Below are positions 46,656 to 58,695 of a DNA stretch of 64,000 bases, in pieces. Source of the stretch: Gambelia wislizenii (taxonomy: Eukaryota > Chordata > Lepidosauria > Squamata > Crotaphytidae). Numbering within the stretch: position 1 is the stretch's first letter; each line of letters starts with the position of its first letter. A program made the position numbers and the translations under genes. Below the pieces are notes generated by a model. It saw only the letters and a list, made by a program, of their open reading frames with translations. It was not told the origin of the DNA and made no database searches. The stretch spans positions 282,142,028-282,206,027 of the forward strand of contig JAUMIR010000002.1 in assembly GCA_030847615.1 (NCBI GenBank), in the 5' to 3' direction.

Positions 46656-47492
46656 AAACAGGAAGGGCTCAGAGCAGATTTCCCAAAGTGGGCTGCAAGC
46701 AGAAGAAGGGCAGGCTCGGTGGATTTCTCTCTCCAACCCCTCCGTCTATTCGGAGAAGGCACAATGGTCACTCCAACCAATCAGGATTTAGCTCTGCTCA
46801 CGCTAATTCAAAAAGGTTGCTGGAAGTTCACACAGACATTTGCGAATGGTAAGTTCACACAACCAATTGTACACATTTTCGGGAACTTTATCAAAAAAAG
46901 TCAGGAAAACTAGCGAAATCTGTTTTTTTCGTCCCCTCCTTCTAAAAAGGGTGCTGTGGCTTCGAAATGCGTGGGAACTATCAGGCTTCTTGTCGCATTC
47001 TTTGAGGATATATTTTAAATCCTTTTCAGGGAAAACTGCACTGTACGCATGACCCCCTTTCCCGCAACCGCAAGATCAGTAACTCCTTTGTGCCTTGACT
47101 TAATTAAGTTTCCATGGGCTGAAAAGCAGCTGAGAGATCTAGCAGAACCAAAAAGAACACACTTCCTGTGAGAGTATGCTTGCATGTATGATTGTGTGCA
47201 TGTATGGGTTCCTGGTAAAAACAGGCCTTAAAATGAACCAAGAAAATGGATGCCGCGCAAAGCATGGCTTGAGGCGTAACTTGGAAACTGGACCGAGGAA
47301 AGGAGAAAACTTGGAAGCTGAGATGAGGTGCTGACCAAGCATAACCAAACACAATGGAAACTGATCACCTGGTTTGGGAGTGTTCTGTACAAGGAGTGGA
47401 CTGCTGGCCAGGCATGACAGAGACAATACCAGCTGTCAGTATGATTGAGGAAGTTCTGAGTGAACATGGAACACACCTTGATCTGCCTAAGG

Positions 47493-48109
47493 AGATTTTC
47501 ACACGGGGCCAAAATGCCCCGTTACTGCCCCACTACCTCCTCTCCCGTTCCTGCCACGGAATAACATAAATCTTTCACACACTCACCTTAATTCCGCAGC
47601 AGGAACGGGCTCCCCCTCCCCTTGCTGGCCGGCCGTAAATGGAGCCGTCGTATGGCTGCTTTTATGACCGGCCATCTGAAACATTATCACTTTATCAAGT
47701 GATAACACCGGACGGTAAATTTGAAAGATAAAACTCCCCCAAACATAAAATCAGTTCACCAAGCACAAAAACACTCTTTAAATCACATGATCAAAACAGG
47801 GAGGGTAAAATAAAGGGTGCCACTTAGCTGGATGTCCAGATCGTACTAGGAAGTGCTCGGAACGAACCTCCCCTCCGTGGCTGTCATTTTGGAACAGGTT
47901 CGAGGCTCCTGTTCGAACACCTGTGATTGCGTTATAGCGACGGTACGGGAGGTCTATTCACGATGAAAAATCGTGATTACATTGTTCTGGAACAGTCACG
48001 GGAGTAGGATGGATGCAGGACAGAACGGGGTCAACGTCGTCCGAAAGGGAAAACCTTTCCCGACCCTGTTCTGTTCCTGCCAAGGGATATATAGCCCGTG
48101 TGAAAATCT
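47493..48109 (+). mobile_element. 617-bp TIR DNA transposon, copy 3
   Basis: Perfect 15-bp inverted termini AGATTTTCACACGGG, flanked by CCTAAGG at 47486-47492 and 48110-48116. Confidence 0.9.
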
Positions 48110-48191
48110 CCTAAGGAACTGTCTAAGGAACTGTCATGAGATCATGCCAGCTCGAAAAGCATGCAGTTCTCAAGGAAGGAGATGGAAAAGG

Positions 48192-48197
48192 TATAAG
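48192..48197 (+). promoter_or_regulatory. TATA-like box of the LTR
   Basis: TATAAG within AAAGGTATAAGAGC, 187 bp before AATAAA. Present in copy 1 near 10942. Confidence 0.35.
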
Positions 48198-48592
48198 AGC
48201 AGGGACATTTTCGGCCTTGCTTTCATGGTTCCTGTACCCGCGGCAACAGACCATCCACGCCTTCATGGACGTCTGATCAACGTTCAGGGAAGGATCGTTG
48301 TGAGTATGTGATGTGAGTGTGTGTGTGAATGGAAAAGAGCTCTTGATAGTTAACTGAATGTTTAATGTCTTATGTCTAAATAAATGTTACATGCATAGTG
48401 ACTGAAAACCAAATTTGGTCTCTCTGTGCCTTTTTGCCTGTCACTTGTCTGGGAAAATCTTAAACACTACGTGATTAAAAGGACCTCTATGTGGTCATAA
48501 CATTCCCCTGTCTAGTTCCTAGCATTGGTCATCCACCAAAGCGACCAAAACCCTCTCTGTCCCATAACCAGGGCTGAAAGCAAATGGAAATA

Positions 48593-49331
48593 CAGTCGTC
48601 CCTCCGCTGGGTTAGGGGCTCAAGACCCCCGCAAATGTTGAAAAACGAGGAATAAAAAAAGGCCTCCCCCTGTCCGTACGCAAAACCCTACCCACTCTTC
48701 CAAAGTAGCGATGGGGCTTTTTGACTAAATCTCCGCTTTGGGAAACATGGGGGGAGGGGTGGCTAAAAAGCCTCCTGCCTGCCTGCCCACCACCCTCCCT
48801 GCCTCCTGTCACACTTCCCTCAGCAGCTATGGTGCTCTCCAGCCCCATACCCACTTTGGGAAGGCCGGAGAGGGAGGTGGCCAGGTGGACGTAGGGTGGG
48901 GGCCTGGCCCCACCCCTCCCAATGTGGCTGGAGGGCTTTGAAGCCCCTCAGCCACTTCAGGGAGGCCTGGGAGGGAAGCGGCTGGGCAGGTGGGGTGTTG
49001 GGAGCCTGTCCCCGCCCCTCCTAAAGTGGCTGGGAGGCTTTAAAGGCCCTCAGCCATTTTAGGGGTGCCTGGGAGGGAAGCCGGCAGGGGGGAGTCTGCC
49101 CCGCCCCTCCCAAAGTGGCTGAGGGGCTTTGAAGCCATTCAGCCACTTTGGGGACGCTGGGGAAGGAAGTGGCTGGGCAGGCGGTTGGATGGGGGCGTGT
49201 CGCCACCCCTCCCAAAGTGGCTGGGGGGCTTGGAACCGCCTCAGCCACTTCGGGGAGGCCAGAGATGGAAGTGGCCAGGTGGACGGGAAGGTGGAGAGCC
49301 TGTTCCTGCTCCTCCCAAAGTGGCTGGGGGC
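48593..49331 (+). mobile_element. Tigger-like element, 5' part, with minisatellite
   Basis: TA (48591-48592) then CAGTCGTCCCTCC. Interior is an array of roughly 100-bp GC-rich units with inverted pairs CAAAGTGGCTG / CAGCCACTTTG. 3' end deleted. Its lost end is preserved in copy 1 at 11496. Confidence 0.75.
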
Positions 49332-50510
49332 TTTCCCAGAGCAATGGGAGAGGACAATTTTGCAGCCACCTGAATGCTGCAAGCGTATCCCTACTGACCT
49401 ACGAGTCAGTCCTACTGATCTTAAAGGGACTTACTTCGGAGTCTGCGCAGGCAAGATTGAACCATAAAGCTCTTCAGAGTATTGAAAGGTAACCAGCTCT
49501 GTATATCAATTTTTTTAACCGCTATTATTTAATAAAGGCCAGGCCCTGAATAAAGTTGGAAGAGAGTTTTTAAATAAACAGTCATACTCCACCCGTATTG
49601 TTAAAAATGAAACATGCAAAGGGGGGAGCGATAGGAGACTGAACCTAAGCAGTAAAGTTTGGCTAACACTTCTGTCACGCAGGCCCTCCCTCCTTCCCTG
49701 TGTATTCACACCAGCACAGAGTTGGGAGGAAGGCGTGTGTGTTTGTACAATCTTAAACACACTCTCGGGGATTTCTCGAACCTGGACGTCCCATGGAACT
49801 ATGTCTCCCTTCGGTAGCTGCCACCACCCACTGTGCAATGAAACCCTAGTCCAGTGGGCAACTGCAAAAGTTCTCTGGTTAACCAGTGGAACTGCTCACT
49901 CTGTTAAAGTATCACCAACCCTCCCTTCTCTATCCCAGAGAAGAATCAAGGTAGCTATGACCAAGCAAGGAGCATGTAAAGTAGGCTTTAGTAGGAAAAG
50001 AGAAAATGTTTCATTTTTTAAGTTCAAGCAAACTAACCCATTCAGAGGTAGACATATCATGGAGAAAAGGCGTTTTTCTGGCCAAGTCCCAACTTAAGAG
50101 TTACATAGAATATAATGACGTATAGACTACAATCAGTCAAGGCTAAAATAAATTATATAAGCTAATGCAACTAGCTAAACACATTTTCCTAAACTGATAA
50201 ATGTTTCACTCCCATTTAGAAGGTTCATCACCCTTAGTCTCTGTCCCATTGGAATGGGCCTCAGGCTTATCAAAGAGCCAGCCTAGGTAGTCTCTGATGA
50301 TGGAATTCAGAGTTATATAAAGTGGTCTGCTCATTCAGACCTCAAGATCATATCCCAGGTCTGAAACCACAGACCTTCAGAAACCATCTGGCATTAAAGA
50401 GAATACTGCATCTCTTCAAAACTCCATTAGCCAAATCTGATTGGCTCTGCATTGCCCAATCTGATTGGCTCTCCTGTACGGTGATGTGATGTCATACTTA
50501 GCAAATGGAA

Positions 50511-50697
50511 TCATAGAATCATAGAATTGTAGAGTTGGAAGAGACCACTAGGGCCATCCAGTCCAACCCCCTGCCACGCACGAAATCACGATCAAAGCAT
50601 CCCTGACAGATGGCCATCCAGCCTCTGTTTAAAGACCTCCAAGGAAGGAGACCAACCATGCTCCGTGGGAGTATGTTCCACTGCAGAACAGCTTTTA
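50511..50697 (-). mobile_element. CR1 3' fragment, copy 3
   Basis: Same insertion as 12777-13181 but cut shorter. Confidence 0.9.
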
Positions 50698-51541
50698 CCT
50701 CAAAGGACAGGTTCAGAATCCAAAAATGACCTGAACAGATTAGAAAGCTGGGCCAGAACAAACAAAACGAATTTCAACAGGGAGAAATGTAGGATACTAC
50801 GCATGGGCAGTAAAAATGAAATGCACAGATACAGGATGGGTGACACCTGTCGTGATGGCAGCACATGCAAAAGGGATCTAGGAGTCTTAGTGGACCAGAA
50901 ACCGAACATGAGTCAGCAGTGTGCTTCAGCAGCTAAAAAGCCAATGCAATTCTCGGCTGCATTAATAGGAGTATAGTGTCTCGATCAAGAGAGGTAATGG
51001 TGCCACTATTTTTCTGCCTTGGTGAGACCACACCTGGAATACTGTGTCCAGTTCTAGGAACCACAATTCAGGAAGGATATTGAGAACGTGTCCATTGGAG
51101 GGCAACCAGGATGGTGGGAGGTCTGGATGCCATGTCCTATGAGGAACAGCGTAGTGAGCTGGGGGTGTTTAGTCTGGAGACGGTTGAGAGGTGACATGAT
51201 AGCCATGTTTAAATATTTGAAGGGAAATCATACTGAGGATGGGGCAAGCTTGTTTTCTGATGCTCCAAAGAGTAGGACACAGAGCACTGGGTTCAAACTA
51301 CAGTAGAAGAGATTCCACCTAAACATTAGGAAGAACTTCTTGACAGTATGAGCTGTTCAGAAATGGAATACACTGTCTCGTAGTGTGGTGGAGTCTCCTT
51401 CTTTGGAGGTTTTTAAACAGAGGCTGGATGGCCATCTGTTAGGAATGATTTGATCGTGTATTCCTGTATGGCAGGGGGTTGTACTAGATGGCCCTAGTGG
51501 TTTCTTCTAACTCTATGGTTCTATAATTCTATGATTCTATG
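50698..51541 (+). mobile_element. CR1 fragment, copy 3
   Basis: Same insertion as 13182-13421 but retaining more 5' sequence (FNREKCRILRMGSKNEMHRY in frame). Confidence 0.9.
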
Positions 51542-52017
51542 TCCTGATCTAACCCAGAAGTATTCTGGCATGGACCTTCCATTGATGCTTGGATCGCACC
51601 AGCAAAATGGGCATGTTTTCACTTGCAGGATATTCCATTACAGAAATGGAATGGGGGAGGGGGGGCATCCATTCACAGCTTAGCTCCTGAATAAAAAGCA
51701 GTGCTGGCATAACAACAGCCGAACGGGAGCATGACAACACAGGAACGATGTCTTCTGAAAGAGAGGCCTTTAGCAATCTCCTGGCATTCTCATAACACCA
51801 TATTTCTCTCTCTCTCTCTCTCTCTCTGGCTTTTCTTTGCAAATGAAGATTCGGGAAGGACTCATCCCACGCTTTCTGCAAGTGCCCTGATGACTAAAAA
51901 AAGCCAATCTGAGATAAACAAGTCCATTTGCAGAAAGCACAGCAGTAGATCTCCTTGGGTGATGTTTCTGGGTTGTGATTCTTTCTACGTTAACATTTCT
52001 CTTCAAGACTTGTTCAG

Positions 52018-52281
52018 CCTGAGTTCTCAAATAAGGCTGCAGCATTGTGGATAGTGCATCTCCATGCCTCCCGAGGTGAGGCCAAGGAGGACCATTGTTG
52101 GTGATCAATTTGACCGAGCCTGAGATGTTGTTTCAGGGAGTCCTTGTATCACTTTCTTGGAGCACCCCTCTTACGCTGACCTGTGATGAATTCACCGTAG
52201 AGTACTATTTTTGGGAGGCGATGGTCCTCCATCCTAGAAACGCGCCCTGCCTAGCGCAGCTGTGTTCTCAATATCATGGCC
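52018..52281 (-). mobile_element. Non-LTR retrotransposon C-terminal remnant, copy 3
   Basis: Collinear with 13893-14156. Confidence 0.6.
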
Positions 52282-52509
52282 TCAATGCTGGTGATCCCTG
52301 CTTGCTCAAGGACAGCAACAATCGTCTGATAATCTACAGGGTAATGTAAATGGCATTGTCATATTTCAAGGGAGAGAAAGCCAACATGGGAACTAATGCC
52401 ATTCAAGTGCAAATGTTGTGATGGTGCAAAAGAGTGCATTGCCATTCTGCTCTCAATCTGACTATGAGAGAAATGGCTTGCAAGCAAAAAGACACAAAAC
52501 AACTGCATT

Positions 52510-52790
52510 GTGTGATAAGCACCTGAGGCTCTGGAGATGTAGAAAACAAGCTCACTCTATCTTCTATATGCTGTCCCTTCAAGGATTTCAAAATGGCTAT
52601 AATTTCACATCTCAGTCTCCCCTTCTCCAGGTTAAACATCCTCAGCTCCCTGAACCTTTCACCATAGGGCTTCGTTTTCAGAGGATATACCGTCTTCACC
52701 ACCCTCCTCTTGACACATTCCAGCTGGTCAATGTCCTTCTTGAACTGGTAATGCTGGTGAACTTTATCAGCTGGATGGGTTGAATTTGAA
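52510..52790 (-). mobile_element. Old CR1 coding fragment, copy 3
   Basis: The 52403-52804 minus frame has QLECVKRRVVKTVYPLKTKP and EIIAILKSLKGQHIED, a diverged CR1 C-terminal domain. Confidence 0.75.
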
Positions 52791-53989
52791 GATGAGTTCG
52801 ACAAACAGAGTTATCCATACAGTGACTTTCTTGAATTAGGATTTTAAAATAGTGATAGGTACCAACTGAGGCCACAGCTGAATGAAAACAATGACTATTG
52901 TGTCTCAAAATAGTATTTTACCTAACGTAATATACACCAATAGAATGGCCTCTGCGAAAGGATGTTCTTTCAAACTGAACATAAGAGAGGAAAATAAATG
53001 TAATAAATACATTAAGTAGGATATGAATGTGGGTTGTTATTCTTGTTAAGTGTGCTTGGCTTTGACTCATGGCGACCACATGGATGGGACATCTCCAAAG
53101 ACCCCCTGTCCTCAACCACGCTACTTGGGTCCTGCATTGAAGCTGACAACAAAAAAGGAAGAACAAGAGACCTCTTGGCATTCAAACAGAAGTTCAAACC
53201 AAGAGTGGGGGTGTTATTTGATTAGCGGAGGAACTTAATACAGGTGTCCTAAATATTTACTTGCTGCTCCTTCTTCAAAATTAATTCTCATATATGGCTT
53301 GAGGAGTAAGATCGTCTCACAATTGAATGATGGAAATATTTGTGTTTCCAGCCTTGGAAAACTGCTCTTGTAAAAAGGTTGGCTGTAACCGTATAGGGCA
53401 AATAAGAGATGGAGGTGGTGCCAATAATTCTTTCCATGTATCCCAAATCACCCCCCCAATGTTTCCTGAAGGAAGGCATTTTCAGTGTTGTAAACTACTT
53501 TTCTCTGTAATTGAAAGCAGTTATGGGCCTTCTTTCAGTCATGTGGGATCTCCTTCCACAGAGGTTCATGTAATTCTCCCACCATGTCTGCAAAACTGCA
53601 AACCCTGTTTTAATTGTAGGACTGAGTGATAAAGATCAGTTTTGGGGAAAGAGAGAGGCCACTGTGCCTTGGTTTAGTATAATAAACTGTTTTGAATGAT
53701 GTGTGGGCTTGTCTATACATAAGAAAAAAATGGATTGCTCCGCAGTAATATCAAGTCACAACAGCTGTGACCTGTCTAGACGGTTTTACAGCCCCCATAA
53801 ACTTCTCAAGCTTGTAGCCGAGATGGTGGCCGCAAGTTAATTACTCGTGTTTTAAAATATCACAGTTCTCAACATTAAAAAAAAACCCAAACTATTTCTA
53901 TGGTGTGCACAAGCAATATTTCACCATTTAAAAAAACAGCAAGAGAAAGATAACAAAAATTCCAATTTTATTGCCTTAGCGATCACTTC

Positions 53990-54304
53990 CTAAGGTGAAA
54001 ATCCAACATGGCGCCAGCAGTGCATTTGACCTGTAACCAAGCTCCGCCCCCTGTGTTCATCTGGCCAATCAGGTTTGTGCTTCCTCTTGTATGGGAAAGC
54101 GATTTCTATTGAATCCCTTGTCTTAATGAGTGAAAATGCACATTCAACAAAGGTCTTTTCTAAAAAGTCAGGAAAAGCCACAAATGCTTTTCTCGTGTAG
54201 TTTTTGCTCTTTTCGGGACCCCTCCTTAACAATACAATGAGACAATGCAGAATCCCATTAAGACAGCTCGAATTCCCAGCAAATTCTGTTAGGAGTATTT
54301 TCAC
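53990..54304 (-). CDS. Uncharacterised 104-codon frame, copy 3
   Basis: Same start, stop and length as 15864-16178 with a handful of substitutions. No recognised domain. Confidence 0.25.
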   Translation of the reverse strand: MKILLTEFAGNSSCLNGILHCLIVLLRRGPEKSKNYTRKAFVAFPDFLEKTFVECAFSLIKTRDSIEIAFPYKRKHKPDWPDEHRGRSLVTGQMHCWRHVGFSP

Positions 54305-55858
54305 CTTATAAGCAACCCCTGTGTTTTTACTATTTGCACTAAAATGCTGTTTGGATATCTGCCATAATTTTCTGTCTTCTTGGGCTTTTCTGAAATAAAC
54401 ATGCTAATTTTGGTAATATATCCACTTCCATGGTGGAAGGATTCAAAATCATCTAGGAAGGGATAAATGCAAGCCTTGGCTGTTCCTGCTTTACCACCAT
54501 TTGCTTTCTGCCCATAACTGCTCCTTCTTGACTGTCATGAGGAAAGCTCTGGCCCAGAGATGCCTATGACCACCTAGAGCACAGAGGGACCAAAAGTGAC
54601 ACAGGCTTGCCTGTCGTCCCTCCAAGACAGGCTGCAGCCTCAGGGCTTGTCTACATTAGTGAAATATCCCGAAATGCCCCCCTAATCTGGTCCAATAATG
54701 CCACACGTTACACAGCCCTATCTACAGCAGACTCTGAGAATACCACCTGAATCCTTAATCTTAATTTAGAAAACTCAGGTTTCTCCAGAGTTTGCTTGAA
54801 ACTCCAGAGAAAAGTAGTGTGAACAATCCGTCTGCACTGCATTGAGGGGGACAACTATTCCCCCCCCCTCTCGGCATCACTTCCACTTTCCAAAGGCAGA
54901 GCCCTGGCACTAGTCACTATCTCTGAGAACAGGACAACCGACCAGCCCTGTCGTTGCAAGTTTGGCAACACTTTCTGACCTCAGAAGGAGCCGCTAGCAC
55001 CAGGGCTCTGCTTTTCTGGTGCACAATCACCCGTTCTGAGGTCAGAAGGAGCAACTAGCCTCTCCATCATGAGGCTGACTGGCGATTCTGACTTCAGAGA
55101 AAGTGACTAGCGCTGGGGGCTTGCAATGACAGGGCTGGCTGCTCCTTCTGACCACAGAGCAGGTGATGGTGCACCAAAAAGCACATCCCATGTGCTACTG
55201 ACCCCAGAACAAGCAATTATGCACCGGAATGGCAGAGCCCTGTTGCTCTTCTGGTCAACAGCACAGCACAACAGAGGTGGCTGGACAGTGGCGTCAGCAA
55301 TGCTCCAGCTCCACTGGGAGAAAAAGTCCAAATGCAGGGAAGGTGTGGGGCTTAAATCTGAGCACGAGTACTCAGAAATTCATGCGGTACAAATCTGGGC
55401 CAAAGTAGTACAAATTTCATCCGGATTTCCCCCAATGTAGAGAAGCCCTAGGCCATGTATTTCCAGACAAGAGTAGAGACACAGGGAGATCTTCCTCTCT
55501 CATGGTTGCACTTGAACATCAGAGTACCCCTGCCTCTACGCCTGCCTGAGCCATGGACGCACACAAATGGAGAACCATTGTCTGCAGAGCAATGCATGAG
55601 TGGAGGATGGGAAAAGCACAGCTACTGCCAAGGGAGATTTCACCACAGTATCAGTCACATGTCATCCACCAAGGGGTGCAGCTCTTCCGCATTTCTGCTC
55701 TGCCAAATGAGCTTGGTGTTGCCCTTCTGCCTGTCTGAAGAGGGTGAACTCCCACCCTTGTAATTCCCAGCCTCAAAGACTAAGGTTGCCACAACAACCC
55801 AGAGACCCTAACATTTCTCCCATTCTCACAATTTCAAGGAAAGCTCAATAAGAGTGTA

Positions 55859-56088
55859 CAGTTGTCCCTCCGTATCCACAGATTTGGTATCCATGGATTT
55901 AAGTATTCACGGCTTGAAAATATTCTTTAAAAAATAATAATCCAAAAAGCAAACGTTGATTTTGCCACCTTATATAAGGGACACCATTTTGCTATGCCAT
56001 TACCTTTTATGGGACTTGAGTATTCATGTATTTTAGTATCCATGAGGGGTCCTGGAACCAAACATCAGTGAATATGAAGGGACAACTG
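55859..56088 (+). mobile_element. Tigger-like MITE, 230 bp
   Basis: CAGTTGTCCCTCCGTAT at one end, GAAGGGACAACTG at the other, TA at 55857-55858 and 56089-56090. Lies in a region deleted from copy 1. Confidence 0.85.
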
Positions 56089-56399
56089 TATTTCTGTATA
56101 CGGGTAGGAAGATCAGACTCAGAACTGAGTAGGAAATCTCAACTCTGTAGGCCAAAACAGGAACTTTTCCGAGCATGGACAACCTCTTAGACAGGGCACA
56201 GTCTTCAGCATTGGTGGTTGGGGGACATGTTTACTTGTTATCTTTGCCCACAAAGGGCTCCCATTCTGGTGTATACGTTCTTAGTCTCTCCTTATGCCCT
56301 GCAAATCCCATTGACTACGTATTTCAGAACACTGTAAGTTTGTGGAAGCAACTTATATGTGCATTATATGTAACTTTATTGGCTACATTTCAATTTGTG

Positions 56400-58035
56400 C
56401 AGCCTGAGAATGTGGACAGGATACTTGGAGAGCTGACAGCTACCACATGTATACTGGATCCTTGCTCATCCTGGCTTCTGAAAGCAGCTAGAGAGGGACT
56501 GGCCAAGTGGGTAACGGAAGTGGTGAATGCCTTGCTGCAACAAGGAAAATTTCCATCCTGCCTAAAAGAGGCTCCGGTGAGGCCGTTACTAAAAAAGGCC
56601 TCCCTAGATCCCACTATTCTGAATAATATTCGGCCAATCACTAATATCCCATTTTAGGGGAAGTTTCTTGAACGTGTGGTGACCTTCCAGCTCCAGGGAT
56701 TTCCGGATGAAAGGGATTATCTAGATCCATTTTAGTCTGGCTCCAGACCTGGTTATGAGATGAAGACAGCTTTGGCCACCTTGATAGATGACCTACGCAA
56801 GGAACTGGACAGGAGGAGCATGTCCCTGTCGGTTCTCCTGGACCTCTCAGCAACTTTAGATACTTCATCCAGACAAGACAGGTGCTCCTGGTCAGTTGAA
56901 AGAGAGATCAGGGAATATGGACTCTACCTGTGCTGGATGGGGTCACACTCCCCCACACTCCTCACTCTCAGTCTCACAGCTTGGGTCTTCTCCTGGACTC
57001 AACGCTGAACCTGGATGCCCAGGTTTCAGCACTGGCCAGGAGTACATTTGCAGAGCTCAAACCGGTGTGTCAGCTGTACCCAGAAAGGATAATGACAAAT
57101 TGGAGCATGTCCAGAGAAGGGCAACTAAAATGGTGAAAGGTCTGGAAACGATGCCTTATGAGGAGAGACTTAGGGAGCTGGGTATGTTTAGCCTGGAAAA
57201 AAGATGGTTAAGAGGCGATATGATAGCCCTGTTTAAGTATTTGAAGGGATGTCACGCTGAGGATGGAGCAGGCTTGTTTTCTGCTGCTGCAGAGACTGGA
57301 ACATGGAGCAATGGATGCAAACTCCAGAAACAGAGATTCCACCTCAACATTAGGAGGAACTTTCTGACAGTGAGAGCTGTTTGGCAGTGGAACATACTCC
57401 CTCGGAGCATGGTGTGATCTCCTTCCTTGGAGGTCTTTAAACAGAGGCTGGATGGCCATCTGTCGGGGATGCTTTGATCAAGATTTCCTGCGTGGCAGGG
57501 GGGTTGGACTGGATGGCCCTCGTGGTCTCTTCCAACTCTGCAATTCTATGATTCTATGATTCTATGATCCTTCAAACATCAGATCTGGCTACAGTGACAT
57601 ATGCCTTGATTACATCCCTGCAAGGGTTCTAAGATCTTCAGGAGAAGACTTTCTCTTGGTCCTGCCACCATCACAGGCTCCTCTGGTGAGGACAAAAGAG
57701 AGAGGCTTCTGGGTGGCTGCTCCCACCCTCTGCAATTCCCTTCCTCAGGAGGCTAGGCTGGCCCCCTCCCTAATTTCATTTCACCAGAAGCCAAAGAAAT
57801 TCTTATGCAAGCAGGCCTTTCATACATAGCTGGACTAATGGAGGTTTATTATTGGCTTGTGTTTATACTTTTATTTTGTTTATCTTTATCGTTTAACTTT
57901 TATATGTTTTATGTGATTTTACATTTTTATATTATTAATGGTTTTAAATTATACTCTATGTGATATTTTGTGAGCCACCTTGGGTCCCTTCTGGGAGTAA
58001 GGCGGCATAGACATTGAATAAAACAAAATAAATAA
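56400..58035 (+). mobile_element. L2 LINE, interrupted by CR1
   Basis: Same L2 as 17285-18440. Motifs EAPVRPLLKKASLDPTILNN and the DLRKELDRRSMSLSVLLDL block are clearer here. Split at 57083-57567. Confidence 0.9.
57083..57567 (+). mobile_element. CR1 insertion private to copy 3
   Basis: Short CR1 ([20 protein letters not shown] to octamers). Copy 1 has the uninterrupted site at about 17966-17972. Confidence 0.95.
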
Positions 58036-58347
58036 ATGAATGCCAGTGCTGTGGCTTTGGGGAGAGAGGAAAAGGCAGGCACAGCTCCATCATGCAAGGG
58101 CCCAGCAGCAGAGAAAGAGCCTTCCTTCACACCCAACTGCCACAGTGGTGGCCCCGAGGGAGAGAAGAAGAGGCAAGGACAGAGCCATTGCGCCCAGGCC
58201 TCGTCTGTGTCCTGTCTTTTGAAACTGCAAATGAAGACCCGTTTCCTCAGGAAAGTATATGATAGGTATGAATCTCAATGATACTATGATTATTCAGAAA
58301 ACACGTGAAACTTCAGTAGGAAAAGAAATAACTTTTTAATGAATGAT

Positions 58348-58695
58348 TTACAAAAACATGTGTCCCAACAATAATACAAAACATAGCCTGAATCTTGCTA
58401 TGGGAAAGGCAAAAGCCCTACATCTTTTCAGCCAATTGCAGATTGTAGGTAAAATTCCTTTCCAGCCCCGACAACCAGCGGCTAACCTCAGTCCATAGCA
58501 AGGGGATGGGACAGTGACAAAAGGATGCGGCGGGGGGGTATGAGGAACAACAACACACAATAACAATAGAAAGCATAGAATACATATAAAAAATAACACA
58601 TGTGTTGATACAATAGTGGACTTCATGTGTAAGGCATTTCCTCTTCTCCTCTTCACATGTTCTGAATTTTCCTGATTCTGAGGACACGTGGGCTC
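58348..58695 (-). CDS. Candidate terminal exon with transmembrane-like segment, copy 3
   Basis: After TTTCCCACAG, phase 0 is open for 115 codons. A polar start leads to basic HVKRRRGNALHMK, then hydrophobic VLFFICILCFLLLLCVVV, then a Pro-rich PHTPPPHP tail. This fits a single-pass or tail-anchored membrane end following an acidic domain. The C-terminal part may simply be untranslated readthrough. Confidence 0.4.
   Translation of the reverse strand, partial: EPTCPQNQENSEHVKRRRGNALHMKSTIVSTHVLFFICILCFLLLLCVVVPHTPPPHPFVTVPSPCYGLRLAAGCRGWKGILPTICNWLKRCRAFAFPIARFRLCFVLLLGHMFL

Larger units (their letters stand above)
47167..48502 (+). mobile_element. Solo LTR with nested TIR element
   Basis: Starts TGTGAGAG and ends CATAACA, with TTCC at 47163-47166 and 48503-48506. 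Copy 2 has the empty site (ACACATTTCCCC, near 30330). Excluding the nested 617-bp element and its duplication the LTR is about 712 bp. Within it, TATAAG at 48192 and AATAAA at 48379-48384 are correctly ordered for an LTR promoter and polyadenylation signal. No internal genes. Gypsy or retroviral origin cannot be decided. Confidence 0.85.

Noticed and set aside
49021..49492. Several 100-codon frames over the copy 3 minisatellite
   Set aside because: Frames exist in multiple phases on both strands of a GC-rich tandem repeat; no conserved reading.
58348..58695. KASH-type nuclear envelope tail
   Set aside because: A hydrophobic segment followed by prolines is suggestive, but the characteristic C-terminal ending is absent.
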